Source: Flavobacteriales bacterium (lineage in GTDB: Bacteria; Bacteroidota; Bacteroidia; UBA10329). From it: a stretch of 64,000 nucleotides of DNA. Made by a program: the position numbers and the translations under genes. The stretch lies in NCBI GenBank assembly GCA_016124845.1, contig WGMW01000039.1, forward strand, positions 1 to 64,000, in the 5' to 3' direction. Position 1 is the stretch's first letter; each line of letters starts with the position of its first letter. The notes beneath the pieces are model-generated. The model saw only the letters and a list, made by a program, of their open reading frames with translations. It was not told where the DNA came from and did no database searches. Below, piece after piece: positions 17,801-26,348 of this stretch.

Positions 17801-19808
17801 TGGTCGCCACCACATTGAACTCAGGCGTGGTGGTATGCCCCCAAAACGTTCCCGAATATTGCGAAGACGGGATCGTACCCACTGCATGACTCAGGTTGAA
17901 CCCTTCCTGACCGCTGAAACTTCCGCTGGCCTGCGTTCCCTGCTTCCAGTCAAAAAGCCATGTATCGAAATAGTCCGAAGCACCCAACGGTTCTTTGAAT
18001 CCGAACACAACGCCCATGAAATCGTTGTCGTTGTCCGTTGTTTTGAAACGCCCGCGCATCCGAACATTGATGTAGTCTGCGGGTGTGACGAAGAATGTCG
18101 GGTTACCATTGATGGTCTGAATCACTTGCGTACCTCCCCCCTGCACCGTCCAGTTTCCGTTGGCAGGCTGACCTGCTTGCACCCATGTGTAAAAGTCAAC
18201 ATCCGTGAGGCATTGAGGAATGTTGATATTCAACGGTTGTGTCGTCACACAGCCGTTGGCATCGGTAACGGTCAAGTTCACAACTCCTTCGCACAGTCCG
18301 CTGATGCTCTGCGTGTTCTGTCCAGTTGACCAGCTGTACGTATATGGCGGTGTTCCGCCAGAAGGATTTGCCGTGGCAGTTGCATCACACGCTCCTGGTG
18401 CGCTCACATACGAAGCTGTTGCACTGCTCAGCAATGAATTCGGTTGTCCCAGAACGACCGAATCCGTGTACGTGCAGGCATTGGCATCAGTAACGGTGTA
18501 AATGTTGCCGCCTGCGATAAGATCGGTCGCGTTCTGCTGCGTGCTTCCAGTTGACCATGAAAAGCTGAACGGGGCTGTTCCTCCCACCACGTTGATATTT
18601 CCTGTTCCATCATTGCCACCATAGCAAGTCGGGTCGGTTCCAGTAGCCGTTGCCGAAACTGGCGGAGGCGGATTGAGCGTGATGCTCTCGGTGGCCGTGC
18701 ATCCGTTTGCATCGGTAATGGTCACCGTATTATTTCCAACGGTGAGGTTGGTCGGATCTTCGGCCGTGCTTCCAGATGACCATGAGAATGTGTAGGGCGG
18801 TGTTCCTCCATTTACGGTAAGATCGGCTGTTCCGTTGTTTCCCGCACAGCCAGGATCGGTTCCTGTAATGGATGTGGTGATCACCGTTGGCTCATTCACC
18901 GTTATCGGAATCATCTCCTGACAACCGCTGTTGGCACCCGACTGCGCCCAAACAACTCCGTTCCCCGCAGGGAGTCCGCTAATGGTATTTGTTGGATAAT
19001 AATTGACCCCGTCTGGCGAATAGGTATAGTTCGGATGTCCACCCGAACTGGTAATGGTCACTTCGCCATCCGAACCTCCGTTGCAACTCACATCTGTGAC
19101 CGTAACCTGATTCTGAAAACTCAGATCCACGTTCTGACAGGCTGTGTTCGTCTGCAATTGCGGACTTCCTACAGGCGTTCCGTTCCAAGCAGCATTTCCC
19201 TGAAGGTTCGTGTAATTTCCATCAAACTTGTAATAGGCCAACAATCCAGGCTGTGTGGTCGGATTGGGCAGATCCATCATATTGGCCTGAATTTCCGCCT
19301 GCGTGCGCGCCACATTCCAAATACGCACTTCATCAATGTAGCCGAGCCAAGATTCGCACGAACAGTTGGATTGATCTCCAATGGCGGTTGCATAATTGTT
19401 TGTGACAAGATTTCCTGTGTGAGGTGTAGATGAGGCCAAGCAACCGTTCACGTAGTAGTTGAGGCTGGTACCATCATACGTGAATGCCAAATGATAACAT
19501 TGGCCGTTCACCAAATTGAAACCTGTAACTGCATTGATGTAACCATTGGTGGTGGTCAGCTCGGCTGAACCAGGACGCATCAGATAATTTACGTTACCTG
19601 GGTTGGTGTGCTTAGAAACGATATTGACCCCATTTCCTGTTTTGGTGATGAGTGCCTCGACCGTGATCTGATTCCCTGTCACGTCAAGGTCACCAACCGT
19701 CACATAGTTCGGGCCACTTGGAATGTAAAGCGATTGCGCTACTGCTCCAACTGCCGAAAAAGCAATGGCAACAATTGTGAAGAGGTAAAAGGAAACTAAG
19801 CGTTTCAC
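14829..19808 (-). CDS. Giant surface protein with LamG, SprB, TSP-C-like and PKD repeats and type B T9SS domain, 1659 aa
   Basis: A signal peptide (1-24) is followed by a LamG/concanavalin-like domain (about 30-215, with DEVRIWNVARTQAEI and GLLAYYKFDGN). Four SprB-type repeats follow (about 230-525, each C.GG.DG...GG..PY.YSW). Next is a thrombospondin-C-terminal-like jelly roll (about 530-740; DNDNDFMGVVFGFKE, FDTWLFDWKQG). About ten PKD domains follow (about 745-1560; repeated WDFGDG and ADF...C). The last 85 residues begin PNAFTPNADGKNDVF and contain YDRWGEIIF and NGVYIYRI, the type B (gliding/CHU_C) sorting domain. It should be secreted by T9SS and act as an adhesin or surface filament. 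It is the first gene of a two-gene unit with the phosphoesterase. Confidence 0.93.
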   Translation of the reverse strand: MKRLVSFYLFTIVAIAFSAVGAVAQSLYIPSGPNYVTVGDLDVTGNQITVEALITKTGNGVNIVSKHTNPGNVNYLMRPGSAELTTTNGYINAVTGFNLVNGQCYHLAFTYDGTSLNYYVNGCLASSTPHTGNLVTNNYATAIGDQSNCSCESWLGYIDEVRIWNVARTQAEIQANMMDLPNPTTQPGLLAYYKFDGNYTNLQGNAAWNGTPVGSPQLQTNTACQNVDLSFQNQVTVTDVSCNGGSDGEVTITSSGGHPNYTYSPDGVNYYPTNTISGLPAGNGVVWAQSGANSGCQEMIPITVNEPTVITTSITGTDPGCAGNNGTADLTVNGGTPPYTFSWSSGSTAEDPTNLTVGNNTVTITDANGCTATESITLNPPPPVSATATGTDPTCYGGNDGTGNINVVGGTAPFSFSWSTGSTQQNATDLIAGGNIYTVTDANACTYTDSVVLGQPNSLLSSATASYVSAPGACDATATANPSGGTPPYTYSWSTGQNTQSISGLCEGVVNLTVTDANGCVTTQPLNINIPQCLTDVDFYTWVQAGQPANGNWTVQGGGTQVIQTINGNPTFFVTPADYINVRMRGRFKTTDNDNDFMGVVFGFKEPLGASDYFDTWLFDWKQGTQASGSFSGQEGFNLSHAVGTIPSSQYSGTFWGHTTTPEFNVVATNYGNNGWNQNTWYNIEVVYTVNRAVILVDGDTIFDVNDCFEAGRFGFYNYSQKNVTYADFVYELFADFTVEDPEVCAGDTAHFTFLEQCGNFNNLSQFDELHWDFGDGNTVVNSNLTLANVNPRHIYQSGGNYTVQLVALDTLGCRDTVYKNIHVLQNPIADFMFSDQCFQDNTQFTDASQQGDYPIAGYAWLIDGNQVIQENTTYQFSAPGQYIVGLGVQDTYGCQDTVTHLVEIYELPQVGFTPIEDCFAPNYPFEDVSTIGSGTVVSWQWDFGDGGTSTQQNPTHTYAGFGQYDATLIAVSDHGCGDTITQTVVLHDNPVPGFEIPNICQLQPMQYNDTSSIQEGSIVGWNYDLGDNSTSAQQNPNHLYAAAGPINVTQTVTSDFGCETSVTVPTVVDPKPEADFSAQNVCLNDLMTFTDQSSVASGSVVDWDWNFDDGNIDSTQNTSNLYSNFGLYDVVLMVETDNGCRDTVQQQMEVYQLPVADFSFNNVCLNAAATFTDQSTSNSGSVDTWNWNLGDGTATTGQGPISHVYAAPADYDVQLIVETDLGCLDTLEQTITIYPMPVADFVADSVCFGQITTFTNQSSISTGTIATNAWNFGFGSTSSLADPTNIFPETGYLPVFLTVTSDFGCKDTITKDIRVYVLPEPEFAHNDTCFEDDVNFVNQSTISEGTIDQYDWDFGDSNTFTLQDPMNHYGAEGFYQAELVATSNFGCAESITHQVEIYPLPQISINILPAAGCQPLTVAFDNQTQITQGYQIAGYQWDFGQGATSTETNPQTVYPDSGFYDIQLIATSTKGCDDTLQLVNAIDSWPRPIAGFHTDKDRYIMFFPQVEVIDESFGATEWYYDFDDGFTSVDQNPMHEYQDAGTYTIRQYVNNDYGCDDETTLRIIVDPAITMYIPNAFTPNADGKNDVFVGNGVGIDSYEMYIYDRWGEIIFYSANMSEGWDGTYKGAPVENGVYIYRIATVDVDGNDHYYTGNVSLVR

Positions 19809-19893
19809 TCTTTGGGACGGGGTTTGATGGTAAAGCTAAAAAATGTCCTTACCATAACAGACGAAACCCGTCAAAAAGGCTGCTTCGGAATTT

Positions 19894-20685
19894 TCAAATG
19901 GAAACAGCCGCAGACTCAGGAATCCAACCCACATCTCCATTGGAAAGTTTGATGCGAATCCAACCGTTGAGATTGTCCTCAACCGTCACCACCAATCCTT
20001 CATGGATCACAAACAGGTCTTTCCCATTGTCATTGGGAGCACTCTTGGCCGTTTGCGTGTACGCAAAAATTACGGCTCGCTTGTCGTTTACCACGTGGTC
20101 GTAGTTCTTTTCGGCAGCATAAACGGACAATGCTGTCCAGATCAATGCAAACAAAGCCGTGTAGAATGTAAGCCGCTTCATGCCTTCTTCACTGGACAGT
20201 TTGAAAAGTAGCAGACCTGCCAAACCAAGAACGAACGCAACAACCGCGCTCCATGCCCAACCATCGGTGGTGAACACTTTTAAAAAGGTCTTCCACCACG
20301 TGACGAAAAAGAGTTCAGGGATCACTTCCACCTTGTCCTTCACGCTCAAGTTCACCAACCGAAGGTTGAACTGGATGTCTTCATCGTTCGGTGCCAACTT
20401 CAGCGCACGCTCATAATTGAGTACGCTTGGCGCGATCTTGCCTGACTTGAAATAAGCGTTACCCAAGTTGTAATAGACCTCGGCCGAAGTGTAATCCTGT
20501 CCAAGAATCTCTTCATAGAGTTCAATGGCTTTTTGGTAATCCTGTGCGATGTAAGCCTGATCGGCCGAAGCCTTCAGTTCATCCACCTGTGCAGAAGCAG
20601 CAAAGGACGAAACCATGAAAACCACCATAAGCAATATGCTGGCTTTCAAATTTCGAATTCCATATTTCAGATTTCCGTCACGCAT
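19894..20685 (-). CDS. batE: BatE: TPR and SH3 aerotolerance protein, 263 aa
   Basis: A signal peptide (to ASAQ) precedes two or three TPR units (about 30-120; AIELYEEIL, YYNLGNAYFKSGK, YERALKLAPND). Two membrane segments (about 150-200) follow, then a C-terminal SH3b domain (NLNGWIRIKLSNGDVGWIPE). This is the standard BatE layout, the last gene of the Bat operon. ATG 20685 overlaps the batD stop by 8 bases, with ATG 20697 a possible alternative. The N-terminal NLKYGIRNLK is encoded by an AATTCGAAATTTGAA-type sequence that looks like a dispersed repeat. It is periplasmic and membrane-linked, presumably a scaffold for BatA/B. Confidence 0.88.
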   Translation of the reverse strand: MRDGNLKYGIRNLKASILLMVVFMVSSFAASAQVDELKASADQAYIAQDYQKAIELYEEILGQDYTSAEVYYNLGNAYFKSGKIAPSVLNYERALKLAPNDEDIQFNLRLVNLSVKDKVEVIPELFFVTWWKTFLKVFTTDGWAWSAVVAFVLGLAGLLLFKLSSEEGMKRLTFYTALFALIWTALSVYAAEKNYDHVVNDKRAVIFAYTQTAKSAPNDNGKDLFVIHEGLVVTVEDNLNGWIRIKLSNGDVGWIPESAAVSI

Positions 20686-22483
20686 GATTCTCCACATTTA
20701 CGATGGCTTTCAGCGCCTCATCATACACACTTCCCATCTGCTTGTCCGCCCCAGGTGCAAATCGCGCAAACTCCGTTTTATCAAGCACCCCAATGAATTC
20801 ATTCACGGTCTGTTCGGGAACATTCTTGGTCGAAAGCACCTCTTTGATGCGGTCTTTGCTCAAAGCAGAAACTGGTATTCCAAACTTATCTGCAGCATAA
20901 TCTGAAAGCGCCTTGAAGACCTCTTCGTAGAAGGCAGCCGTGTCATTTGCATCCCACAACTTCTTGGCTTTGGTGAGGCGTTTTTTTGCCAATCCCGTGG
21001 CACGTTTACTCTTCAGTTTGCCAACATCTTTGCCTTGCGATCTCTGATACTGCGAATAGCCGAGGAATAGGACGAACAGCAACAGCGGAACTCCCATCGC
21101 GGCATAAAAACCTCCCGAACGATAGAAGAAATTCATTCCGCTCTGCAATGGATATTGACCTTGCTTGATGTAGCGGATGTCGCTTCCAATGAGTTCAATA
21201 TCCTCCTTATTGGTGATGTTTACGGATGGCGATGGCCCTTCATCTCCCTCACCTTTTTCCACGATCAGGTCGAACGCATCTTGAGAAATGGTCTTGAACT
21301 TTCCTGCCTTCGCATCGAAATAACTGAATGAGAACGGGCCAATCTTGAATTCGCCTGAGTAGCGCGGAATGAGCACGTATTCGAACGTTCGGCTACCAGA
21401 AATGCCGTTTCCATTCACTTTGATATTGTCCGATACTTTCGGATCGTACGCTTCAATGTCTGGCGGAAATTCAAGGTCAGGTGCCTGCAACTGATAGAGG
21501 TTTCCATCTCCGCTGACCGTTATTTTCAGGTTCACCGCTTCATTCGACTTGGTCTCGGTCCTGTCAAGCGAAGCTTTCATGTTCAGATTTCCTGTAAGAC
21601 CAGAGAAATCAGCTGGTTTGCCTCCTGGAAATGGCTTCACGTTTATTTTGACCGAATTGGACTTTACGGGACGCTTGTAATCCTCGTAGCCTCCAAAGAA
21701 CTGGTCGAAAACAGAACGACCTCTACCACTTGTCCTCTCTCGAACAATGGCGCTCAGCTCCATCGGGTCGATGGTTATTTCGCCCGATTTCTGAGGATAA
21801 AGCACCACGCTTTTAATGACGCCTGTCTGATACATGACACCGTCAACGATCTCGTTCTTAAACTGGATCTGTCGATCAGCATCAAGGTCTTTCGACCAGA
21901 AACCTTCGAATGACGGCAGCTTCCAATCATCAAAGTTCACAATCGTCACACGGCTGTAAATTTTCAACGTGGCCGTGATCTTCTCTCCGAGATACACGTT
22001 CCGATCGCTTACTTCGATGCGAGCAAACAGGTCACTGTCACTCGTGGAGGAAGACCGCTGTTGTTGCGTATTCTGCTGCTGCCCGCCTGTATTTGACTGC
22101 TGCTGAGTATTTCCTTTTACAACATTGATCGTCAATGAGTTGGATTCAACTACATTTCCTCCGACTTTAATTTTTGCGGGGCCGATGGTGAAGTTCCCTT
22201 CCTGCCCTGCGCGAAGCACATACGAATACGAAATGGACTGCGACATGCTACCATTCACGAACTGCATGCTGGTGCTTTGATTCGGTCCTCCAAGCACTTG
22301 AAAGTCGGTGATCTCTGGAGCAACGAAATTGGAACCGCTGGCATTCAGTTCCCAAGTTACCTGAAAACGCTGCCCCACCTGAACCTGATTCGGAGCAGAT
22401 GCTGTCAGCTTCTGACCGAGTGCAACTCCCGAAAAGAGTGATCCCACAAGAAGGGCAAACAGATATTTCAAATTCAACTTCAC
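20678..22483 (-). CDS. batD: BatD: BatD-domain oxygen-tolerance protein, 601 aa
   Basis: A GTG start at 22483 gives a signal peptide ending ALGQ. Several beta-sandwich domains follow, with BatD hallmarks: VGQRFQVTWEL near the N-terminus, the low-complexity QQQ/SSST region around 125-150, GEKITATLKIYSRV, FEYVLIPRYSGEFKIGP, and a single membrane helix (about 467-487, PLLLFVLFLGY). The cytoplasmic tail is helical (ALSDYAADKFGIPVSALSKD). It is the periplasmic partner in the MoxR/Bat complex, whose molecular role is still unclear. It lies between batC (36-base gap) and batE (8-base overlap). Confidence 0.9.
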   Translation of the reverse strand: MKLNLKYLFALLVGSLFSGVALGQKLTASAPNQVQVGQRFQVTWELNASGSNFVAPEITDFQVLGGPNQSTSMQFVNGSMSQSISYSYVLRAGQEGNFTIGPAKIKVGGNVVESNSLTINVVKGNTQQQSNTGGQQQNTQQQRSSSTSDSDLFARIEVSDRNVYLGEKITATLKIYSRVTIVNFDDWKLPSFEGFWSKDLDADRQIQFKNEIVDGVMYQTGVIKSVVLYPQKSGEITIDPMELSAIVRERTSGRGRSVFDQFFGGYEDYKRPVKSNSVKINVKPFPGGKPADFSGLTGNLNMKASLDRTETKSNEAVNLKITVSGDGNLYQLQAPDLEFPPDIEAYDPKVSDNIKVNGNGISGSRTFEYVLIPRYSGEFKIGPFSFSYFDAKAGKFKTISQDAFDLIVEKGEGDEGPSPSVNITNKEDIELIGSDIRYIKQGQYPLQSGMNFFYRSGGFYAAMGVPLLLFVLFLGYSQYQRSQGKDVGKLKSKRATGLAKKRLTKAKKLWDANDTAAFYEEVFKALSDYAADKFGIPVSALSKDRIKEVLSTKNVPEQTVNEFIGVLDKTEFARFAPGADKQMGSVYDEALKAIVNVENHA

Positions 22484-22518
22484 TACTAATTCAACATTTC
22501 TAATTCACAGTCGAAAGA

Positions 22519-23283
22519 TCACCAGTCCTTTTCAATCTTCACCTTCACTCCTTTCTTCTTTTTCTCGTCCTCCAATCGGTCGCGGATCTGCTTTTCGTCC
22601 TGATTCAGCGCATCTAACATACGCTCGGCATCTTCTTTTGAGATCTGACCTTCCTGAGGCTGTGGCTGCTCTTGCTTCTGTTGATCCTTTTGATCTTGAT
22701 TCTGCTGCTGATCTTGCTTATTGTCCTGGTCTTTCTTCTCGTCCTGATTCTGATCTTGGTTCTGTTGCTGATCCTGCTGTTGCTTCTGCAACTTGCGCAT
22801 TGCGTAGGCCAAATTATACTTCGTATCCAGATCTTTCGGATTATTTCTCAGAGATTGTTTGAAAGCATCCACACTTTCCTGGTATTTCTCTGCTTTGAGG
22901 AACGAGTTGCCCAAGTTATGATACGCAGCCGCTTTCTGCTCCTTATCGTCTGTAAGATTCGGTAACGTTTGGAAAACGCCAGCAGCTTCTTCATAACGTT
23001 CCTGCTTAAAAAGCGCATCACCCAAATTGAACCCAGAAATAAACGCATCGGCCCCAGACTCCTGCCCTTCTCGGTAGGTCATTTCCGCCTCACCGAATTT
23101 TTGCTCGTCATAAAGCTTGTTTCCCTTCGAGATGAAATCGTTTGCTTCTTGGGCGAACGTAGTTCCTAAACCAAGGATAACCAAAATGAAAGTGCAGAAC
23201 AGAATCTGACCTCCCCCAACCCCTCCTTTCCAGGAGGGGAGTTTAAGTTCACATGAGTTCGATATGTCTGATTTCCTAATCAA
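22519..23283 (-). CDS. batC: BatC: TPR protein with Gln-rich tail, 254 aa
   Basis: Three TPR units (about 50-160; YDEQKFGEAEMTYREG, AAYHNLGNSFLKAEKY, NPKDLDTKYNLAYAM) are followed by a Gln/Asp/Lys low-complexity tract (about 165-225) and a charged C-terminus. The only start before the hydrophobic signal segment is TTG 23283, which overlaps the batB stop as TTGA. The n-region then includes KLPSWKGGVGGG, encoded by a CTCCCC-type dispersed repeat (23209-23240). There is no in-frame ATG between the repeat and the hydrophobic core. It is exported or membrane attached and belongs to the Bat operon. Confidence 0.85.
   Translation of the reverse strand: MIRKSDISNSCELKLPSWKGGVGGGQILFCTFILVILGLGTTFAQEANDFISKGNKLYDEQKFGEAEMTYREGQESGADAFISGFNLGDALFKQERYEEAAGVFQTLPNLTDDKEQKAAAYHNLGNSFLKAEKYQESVDAFKQSLRNNPKDLDTKYNLAYAMRKLQKQQQDQQQNQDQNQDEKKDQDNKQDQQQNQDQKDQQKQEQPQPQEGQISKEDAERMLDALNQDEKQIRDRLEDEKKKKGVKVKIEKDW
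23209..23240. repeat. CTCCCC-type dispersed repeat, copy A (inside batC)
   Basis: This palindromic GC-rich element consists of CCTCCCCCAACCCCTCC followed by CAGGAGGGGA. It resembles copies at 27227 and 27342 and a repeat type I know from many Bacteroidetes intergenic regions. Here it is read in frame as part of the BatC signal peptide n-region. Confidence 0.65.
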
Positions 23284-24329
23284 CTTATACTCTGATTACT
23301 GTTCTTGAATAGACTGAAATCTCCGAGGAATTTGAGCTTGCGCGATGGCAATAACAGTTCGATCAGCAATAGAATTAACGCTGCCGCGATGAAATACTGG
23401 AAACGGTCTTCATAGCTCGTAAACATCTTGCTGCCAAACTCCTCACGTTGCATTCCTTCCAGTTCGTCCATCAGCGCATTCAAACCCGTTCTGCTGTTGT
23501 TGGCGCGAACATACGTCCCATCTCCCGCAGCAGCAATCTGCTGAAGCATCGTCTCGTTCAATTTCGTCACCACCGTATTGCCAGCACGGTCTTTACGGTA
23601 GCCCAACATCTGGCCGCGTTTGTAAATGGGAATAGGCGTTCCGTCTGTTGAACCGATGCCAATGGTGTAAACCTTGATTCCCTTCTCCGAAGCCGCAGTA
23701 GCCTGCTGTAAGGCGTCATCCTCGTGGTTTTCACCATCAGTAATGACAATGATGGATTTATTGGCCTTTGTGTTGTCGCTGAACGAACCTGCCGCCAACT
23801 GAATGGCCTTGCCGATGGCGGTTCCCTGTGTTGGAACGATATCCGTATCAATGGAACGCAGAAACAGCTTGGCCGCTGAATGATCCACGGTCATTGGAAG
23901 CTGAATGTAGGCATCGCCCGCAAAGACAACAATACCGATCTTGTCGTTCTTCAATCGGTCGATCAACCGCGAAATTGCCTGCTTGGCGCGCTCCAAACGG
24001 TTTGGAGTAAGGTCTTCGGCCAGCATACTGTTCGATACATCCAAGCAGACCATCAGTTCAAATCCTTCCCGTTTCACTTCTTCGTACTTGCTACCAATTT
24101 GAGGATTGGCAATTCCGAACACCAGAAACACAAGGGCCAGCGTAAACAAAAATCTTTTCCAACGTGGTAGATTCTGGGAATACGTTGGGATGAGCGTTTC
24201 GAGCACATTCAGGTCGCCAAGCTGCTGCATCACTTTCTTGCGCCAGCTTGCATTCATCCAAAAAAGGACAAGCAACGCTGGAACGAGCAGCAACGCATAA
24301 AGCCATATTTCATTTGCAAACCTGAACAT
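23280..24329 (-). CDS. batB: BatB: membrane-anchored VWA-domain protein, 349 aa
   Basis: Membrane segments lie at the N-terminus (8-27 and about 57-75) and near the C-terminus (about 310-328). They flank a periplasmic von Willebrand A domain with an intact MIDAS (DVSNS near residue 95), then PNRLERAKQAISRL and VITDGENHEDDA. The family pairs with BatA; the VWA domain binds partners through a metal ion. It is coupled to batA by a one-base TGATG overlap. TTG starts batC inside its stop. Confidence 0.92.
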   Translation of the reverse strand: MFRFANEIWLYALLLVPALLVLFWMNASWRKKVMQQLGDLNVLETLIPTYSQNLPRWKRFLFTLALVFLVFGIANPQIGSKYEEVKREGFELMVCLDVSNSMLAEDLTPNRLERAKQAISRLIDRLKNDKIGIVVFAGDAYIQLPMTVDHSAAKLFLRSIDTDIVPTQGTAIGKAIQLAAGSFSDNTKANKSIIVITDGENHEDDALQQATAASEKGIKVYTIGIGSTDGTPIPIYKRGQMLGYRKDRAGNTVVTKLNETMLQQIAAAGDGTYVRANNSRTGLNALMDELEGMQREEFGSKMFTSYEDRFQYFIAAALILLLIELLLPSRKLKFLGDFSLFKNSNQSIS

Positions 24330-25327
24330 CAGACAATACTTCGCAACACGGTTTGTTTCAACAATACTTCAAGAGCGAGCAACAGCAAGGCCGCGATGGC
24401 CAGCGGCAGGTATTCTTCCTTGCGCTTGCGGTATTCCGTTACATCGATCTTCGATTTTTCCAGCTCATCAATTTCCTTGTACACGTCTTCCAAACTGGCG
24501 TTGTCGGTAGCACGGAAGTAATGACCGCCCGTCATGTCGGCAATTTGGGTCAACAGTTCTTCATTGATCTTCACTTCCATCTGCGTGTAAACCGTTCTAC
24601 CGAATGGATCGACCTGCGGATAGGGCGCTGTACCTCTTGTTCCCACACCGATCGTGTAAACGCGCACTCCGAATTCCTTGGCGATCTCTGCTGCGGTCAG
24701 CGGAGCTATCGAACCTGAGTTGTTGTCGCCATCCGTAAGCAAAATCACCACTTTGCTGATGGCCTCACTGTCTTTCAGTCGCTTTACCGAAGTTGCCAAT
24801 CCCATGCCGATGGCGGTACCATCTTCGAGCATGCCGCTCTTCACATCATTGAAAAGATTGAGGATGACCGAATGATCGGTGGTCAGCGGACATTGCGTGA
24901 AACTTTCACCCGCAAACACCACAAGCCCGATGCGGTCGTTCGGTCGGCTTTGGATGAAGGTCTTGGCCACTTTCTTGGCAGCTTCCAAGCGGTTCGGTTT
25001 GAAATCTTCGGCCAACATGGATCCCGAAATGTCCAACGCCATCACCATATCAATTCCTTCGGTGGTCACGTCCTGCCAACTGCTGCTCGACTGTGGCCGC
25101 GCCAGCACCACAATGAGCAAGGCCGCGGCCAACATTCGCAGCGCGAACGGAAGATGGACCAGCTTCGATTTGATGGTCGATTCCGCACCACGAATGTTGT
25201 TCACGTTCGAGTAGCGAAAATCAACACGGTTTTTGGATTGACGGAACACATAATACGCCACCATTGGCAGCAGAACCAGCAGCAGCCAGAACAGCTCAGG
25301 ATTCTTGAATGTGATCTCCGACATCAT
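24329..25327 (-). CDS. batA: BatA: membrane-anchored VWA-domain protein, 332 aa
   Basis: The layout matches BatB: membrane helices at about 13-28 and 60-77, a VWA domain with MIDAS DISGS (near residue 99) and LLTDGDNNSGSIAP, and a final helix at about 308-325. KNPELFWLLLVLLP is a typical BatA opening. ATG 25327 overlaps the stop of the preceding gene by 4 bases (ATGA). BatA and BatB are thought to form a periplasmic complex with BatC-E under a MoxR ATPase. Confidence 0.92.
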   Translation of the reverse strand: MMSEITFKNPELFWLLLVLLPMVAYYVFRQSKNRVDFRYSNVNNIRGAESTIKSKLVHLPFALRMLAAALLIVVLARPQSSSSWQDVTTEGIDMVMALDISGSMLAEDFKPNRLEAAKKVAKTFIQSRPNDRIGLVVFAGESFTQCPLTTDHSVILNLFNDVKSGMLEDGTAIGMGLATSVKRLKDSEAISKVVILLTDGDNNSGSIAPLTAAEIAKEFGVRVYTIGVGTRGTAPYPQVDPFGRTVYTQMEVKINEELLTQIADMTGGHYFRATDNASLEDVYKEIDELEKSKIDVTEYRKRKEEYLPLAIAALLLLALEVLLKQTVLRSIV

Positions 25328-26274
25328 TGTTCCTTCTCCTCTTCTTTCGGTTCATCCAAAGGCATCACCAACGTATTGTTCACAAACTGAACAGCAATAT
25401 CAAAGCATTGCTCATTCTCGTTCGAAACAGGCTTGTACTTGGCAAACTTGGCAAGGTCGGCCATTTGCAGCATCTGCTTCAGCGAACCGACATGCTGCTC
25501 AGAAACTCCCCTCAATCGTAGTGCAGCAACCGTTTCTTCCGTGGTCATTTCCAACGCGATCACACCAAAGCGGAACTCAGCATACTCACGGATAATATCA
25601 GATAGCTCAATGTAGTATTCTTTGGTCTGATCGCTCTGCCATAGTTTTTTCTGACGCAACGCCTCCAGTTTCTCCAACGCGATCTCGTGCGCTGGTCGTT
25701 TCGGTTTTGGACGCGCCACAGGAACTTCCTCTTTCTTGCGATGCTTCATCCAATACAGAATTCCACCGATGATCAATGCAAGCACCGCCAGAATAATGGC
25801 TGCCCACGTCAACAACTTTTTCCAATTGTAGGGAACGTCCAATCGCTCTTTAATGTCCTTGATGTCCGCTTCCATTTCCACAGGAATGTCAGACACGAAC
25901 AGCATCTGCGCCTCGGTGGAAAGCATTTGCGTGGAATCCTGATTGAAGACGAAATGAATGGGCGGAACGATGACGAAACCCGTGTCGAACGTGGTGAGTA
26001 CCAATCGCTGATGGATCACGGTCTCACCCGTTTCCTTCTTCACCGTGTCGGGGATGGATGATTGGATGATCTCCAATTGACCTGTAATCGTGTCTTTGAA
26101 CACAGGCCAAGCGACTGTGACGCCATCATTGAGCGTTGCGCTAAGATCAAGATTCACCTGATCCCCGATAAGAATCTGCTGGCTGTCGAGCGTGGCGGTT
26201 ATTGTGGCGTTCTGGGCAAACAGACCCGATACACAGATCAGCGTCATTGCGAGGAACGAAGCAATCTTTTTCAT
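25324..26274 (-). CDS. BatD-like membrane protein between DUF58 and batA, 316 aa
   Basis: I start at ATG 26274, which gives a signal peptide (MKKIASFLAMTLICVSGLFAQ). The longer frame upstream runs through a palindromic repeat. The periplasmic part (about 22-155) is a beta-sandwich with ILIGDQVNLDL. One membrane helix follows (about 160-180, LLTWAAIILAVLALIIGGIL), then a basic linker (RPKPKRPAHEIALEKLEAL) and a helical cytoplasmic tail (YYIELSDIIREYAEFRFG) closely resembling the tail of BatD. A gene of this type regularly occupies this position in Bacteroidetes Bat operons. Its signal peptide is encoded by one arm of the repeat at 26242-26317. Confidence 0.82.
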   Translation of the reverse strand: MKKIASFLAMTLICVSGLFAQNATITATLDSQQILIGDQVNLDLSATLNDGVTVAWPVFKDTITGQLEIIQSSIPDTVKKETGETVIHQRLVLTTFDTGFVIVPPIHFVFNQDSTQMLSTEAQMLFVSDIPVEMEADIKDIKERLDVPYNWKKLLTWAAIILAVLALIIGGILYWMKHRKKEEVPVARPKPKRPAHEIALEKLEALRQKKLWQSDQTKEYYIELSDIIREYAEFRFGVIALEMTTEETVAALRLRGVSEQHVGSLKQMLQMADLAKFAKYKPVSNENEQCFDIAVQFVNNTLVMPLDEPKEEEKEQ

Positions 26275-26317
26275 CGATACCGATTGCCGCGCTCCGCAAG
26301 CTACGCTCGCAATGACG
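26242..26317. repeat. GTCATTGCGAG-type inverted repeat overlapping a gene start
   Basis: CGTCATTGCGAG (26242-26253) and CTCGCAATGACG (26306-26317) are perfect 12-bp arms. Inner GCAATC/GATTGC pairs at 26261-26266 and 26282-26287 extend the foldback. The motif 'GTCATTGCGAGGAACGAAGC' is a very common dispersed palindrome in environmental bacterial genomes. The left arm encodes IASFLAMT of the signal peptide of the gene at 25324-26274. Confidence 0.75.
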
Positions 26318-26348
26318 ACTGGAACTTTGAACCTTGAATGTTGCCCCA

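Noticed and set aside
14829-19808. Many antisense frames of 60-180 codons inside the giant PKD gene
   Set aside because: They are shadows of the repetitive coding strand; none has a domain, signal or independent start context.
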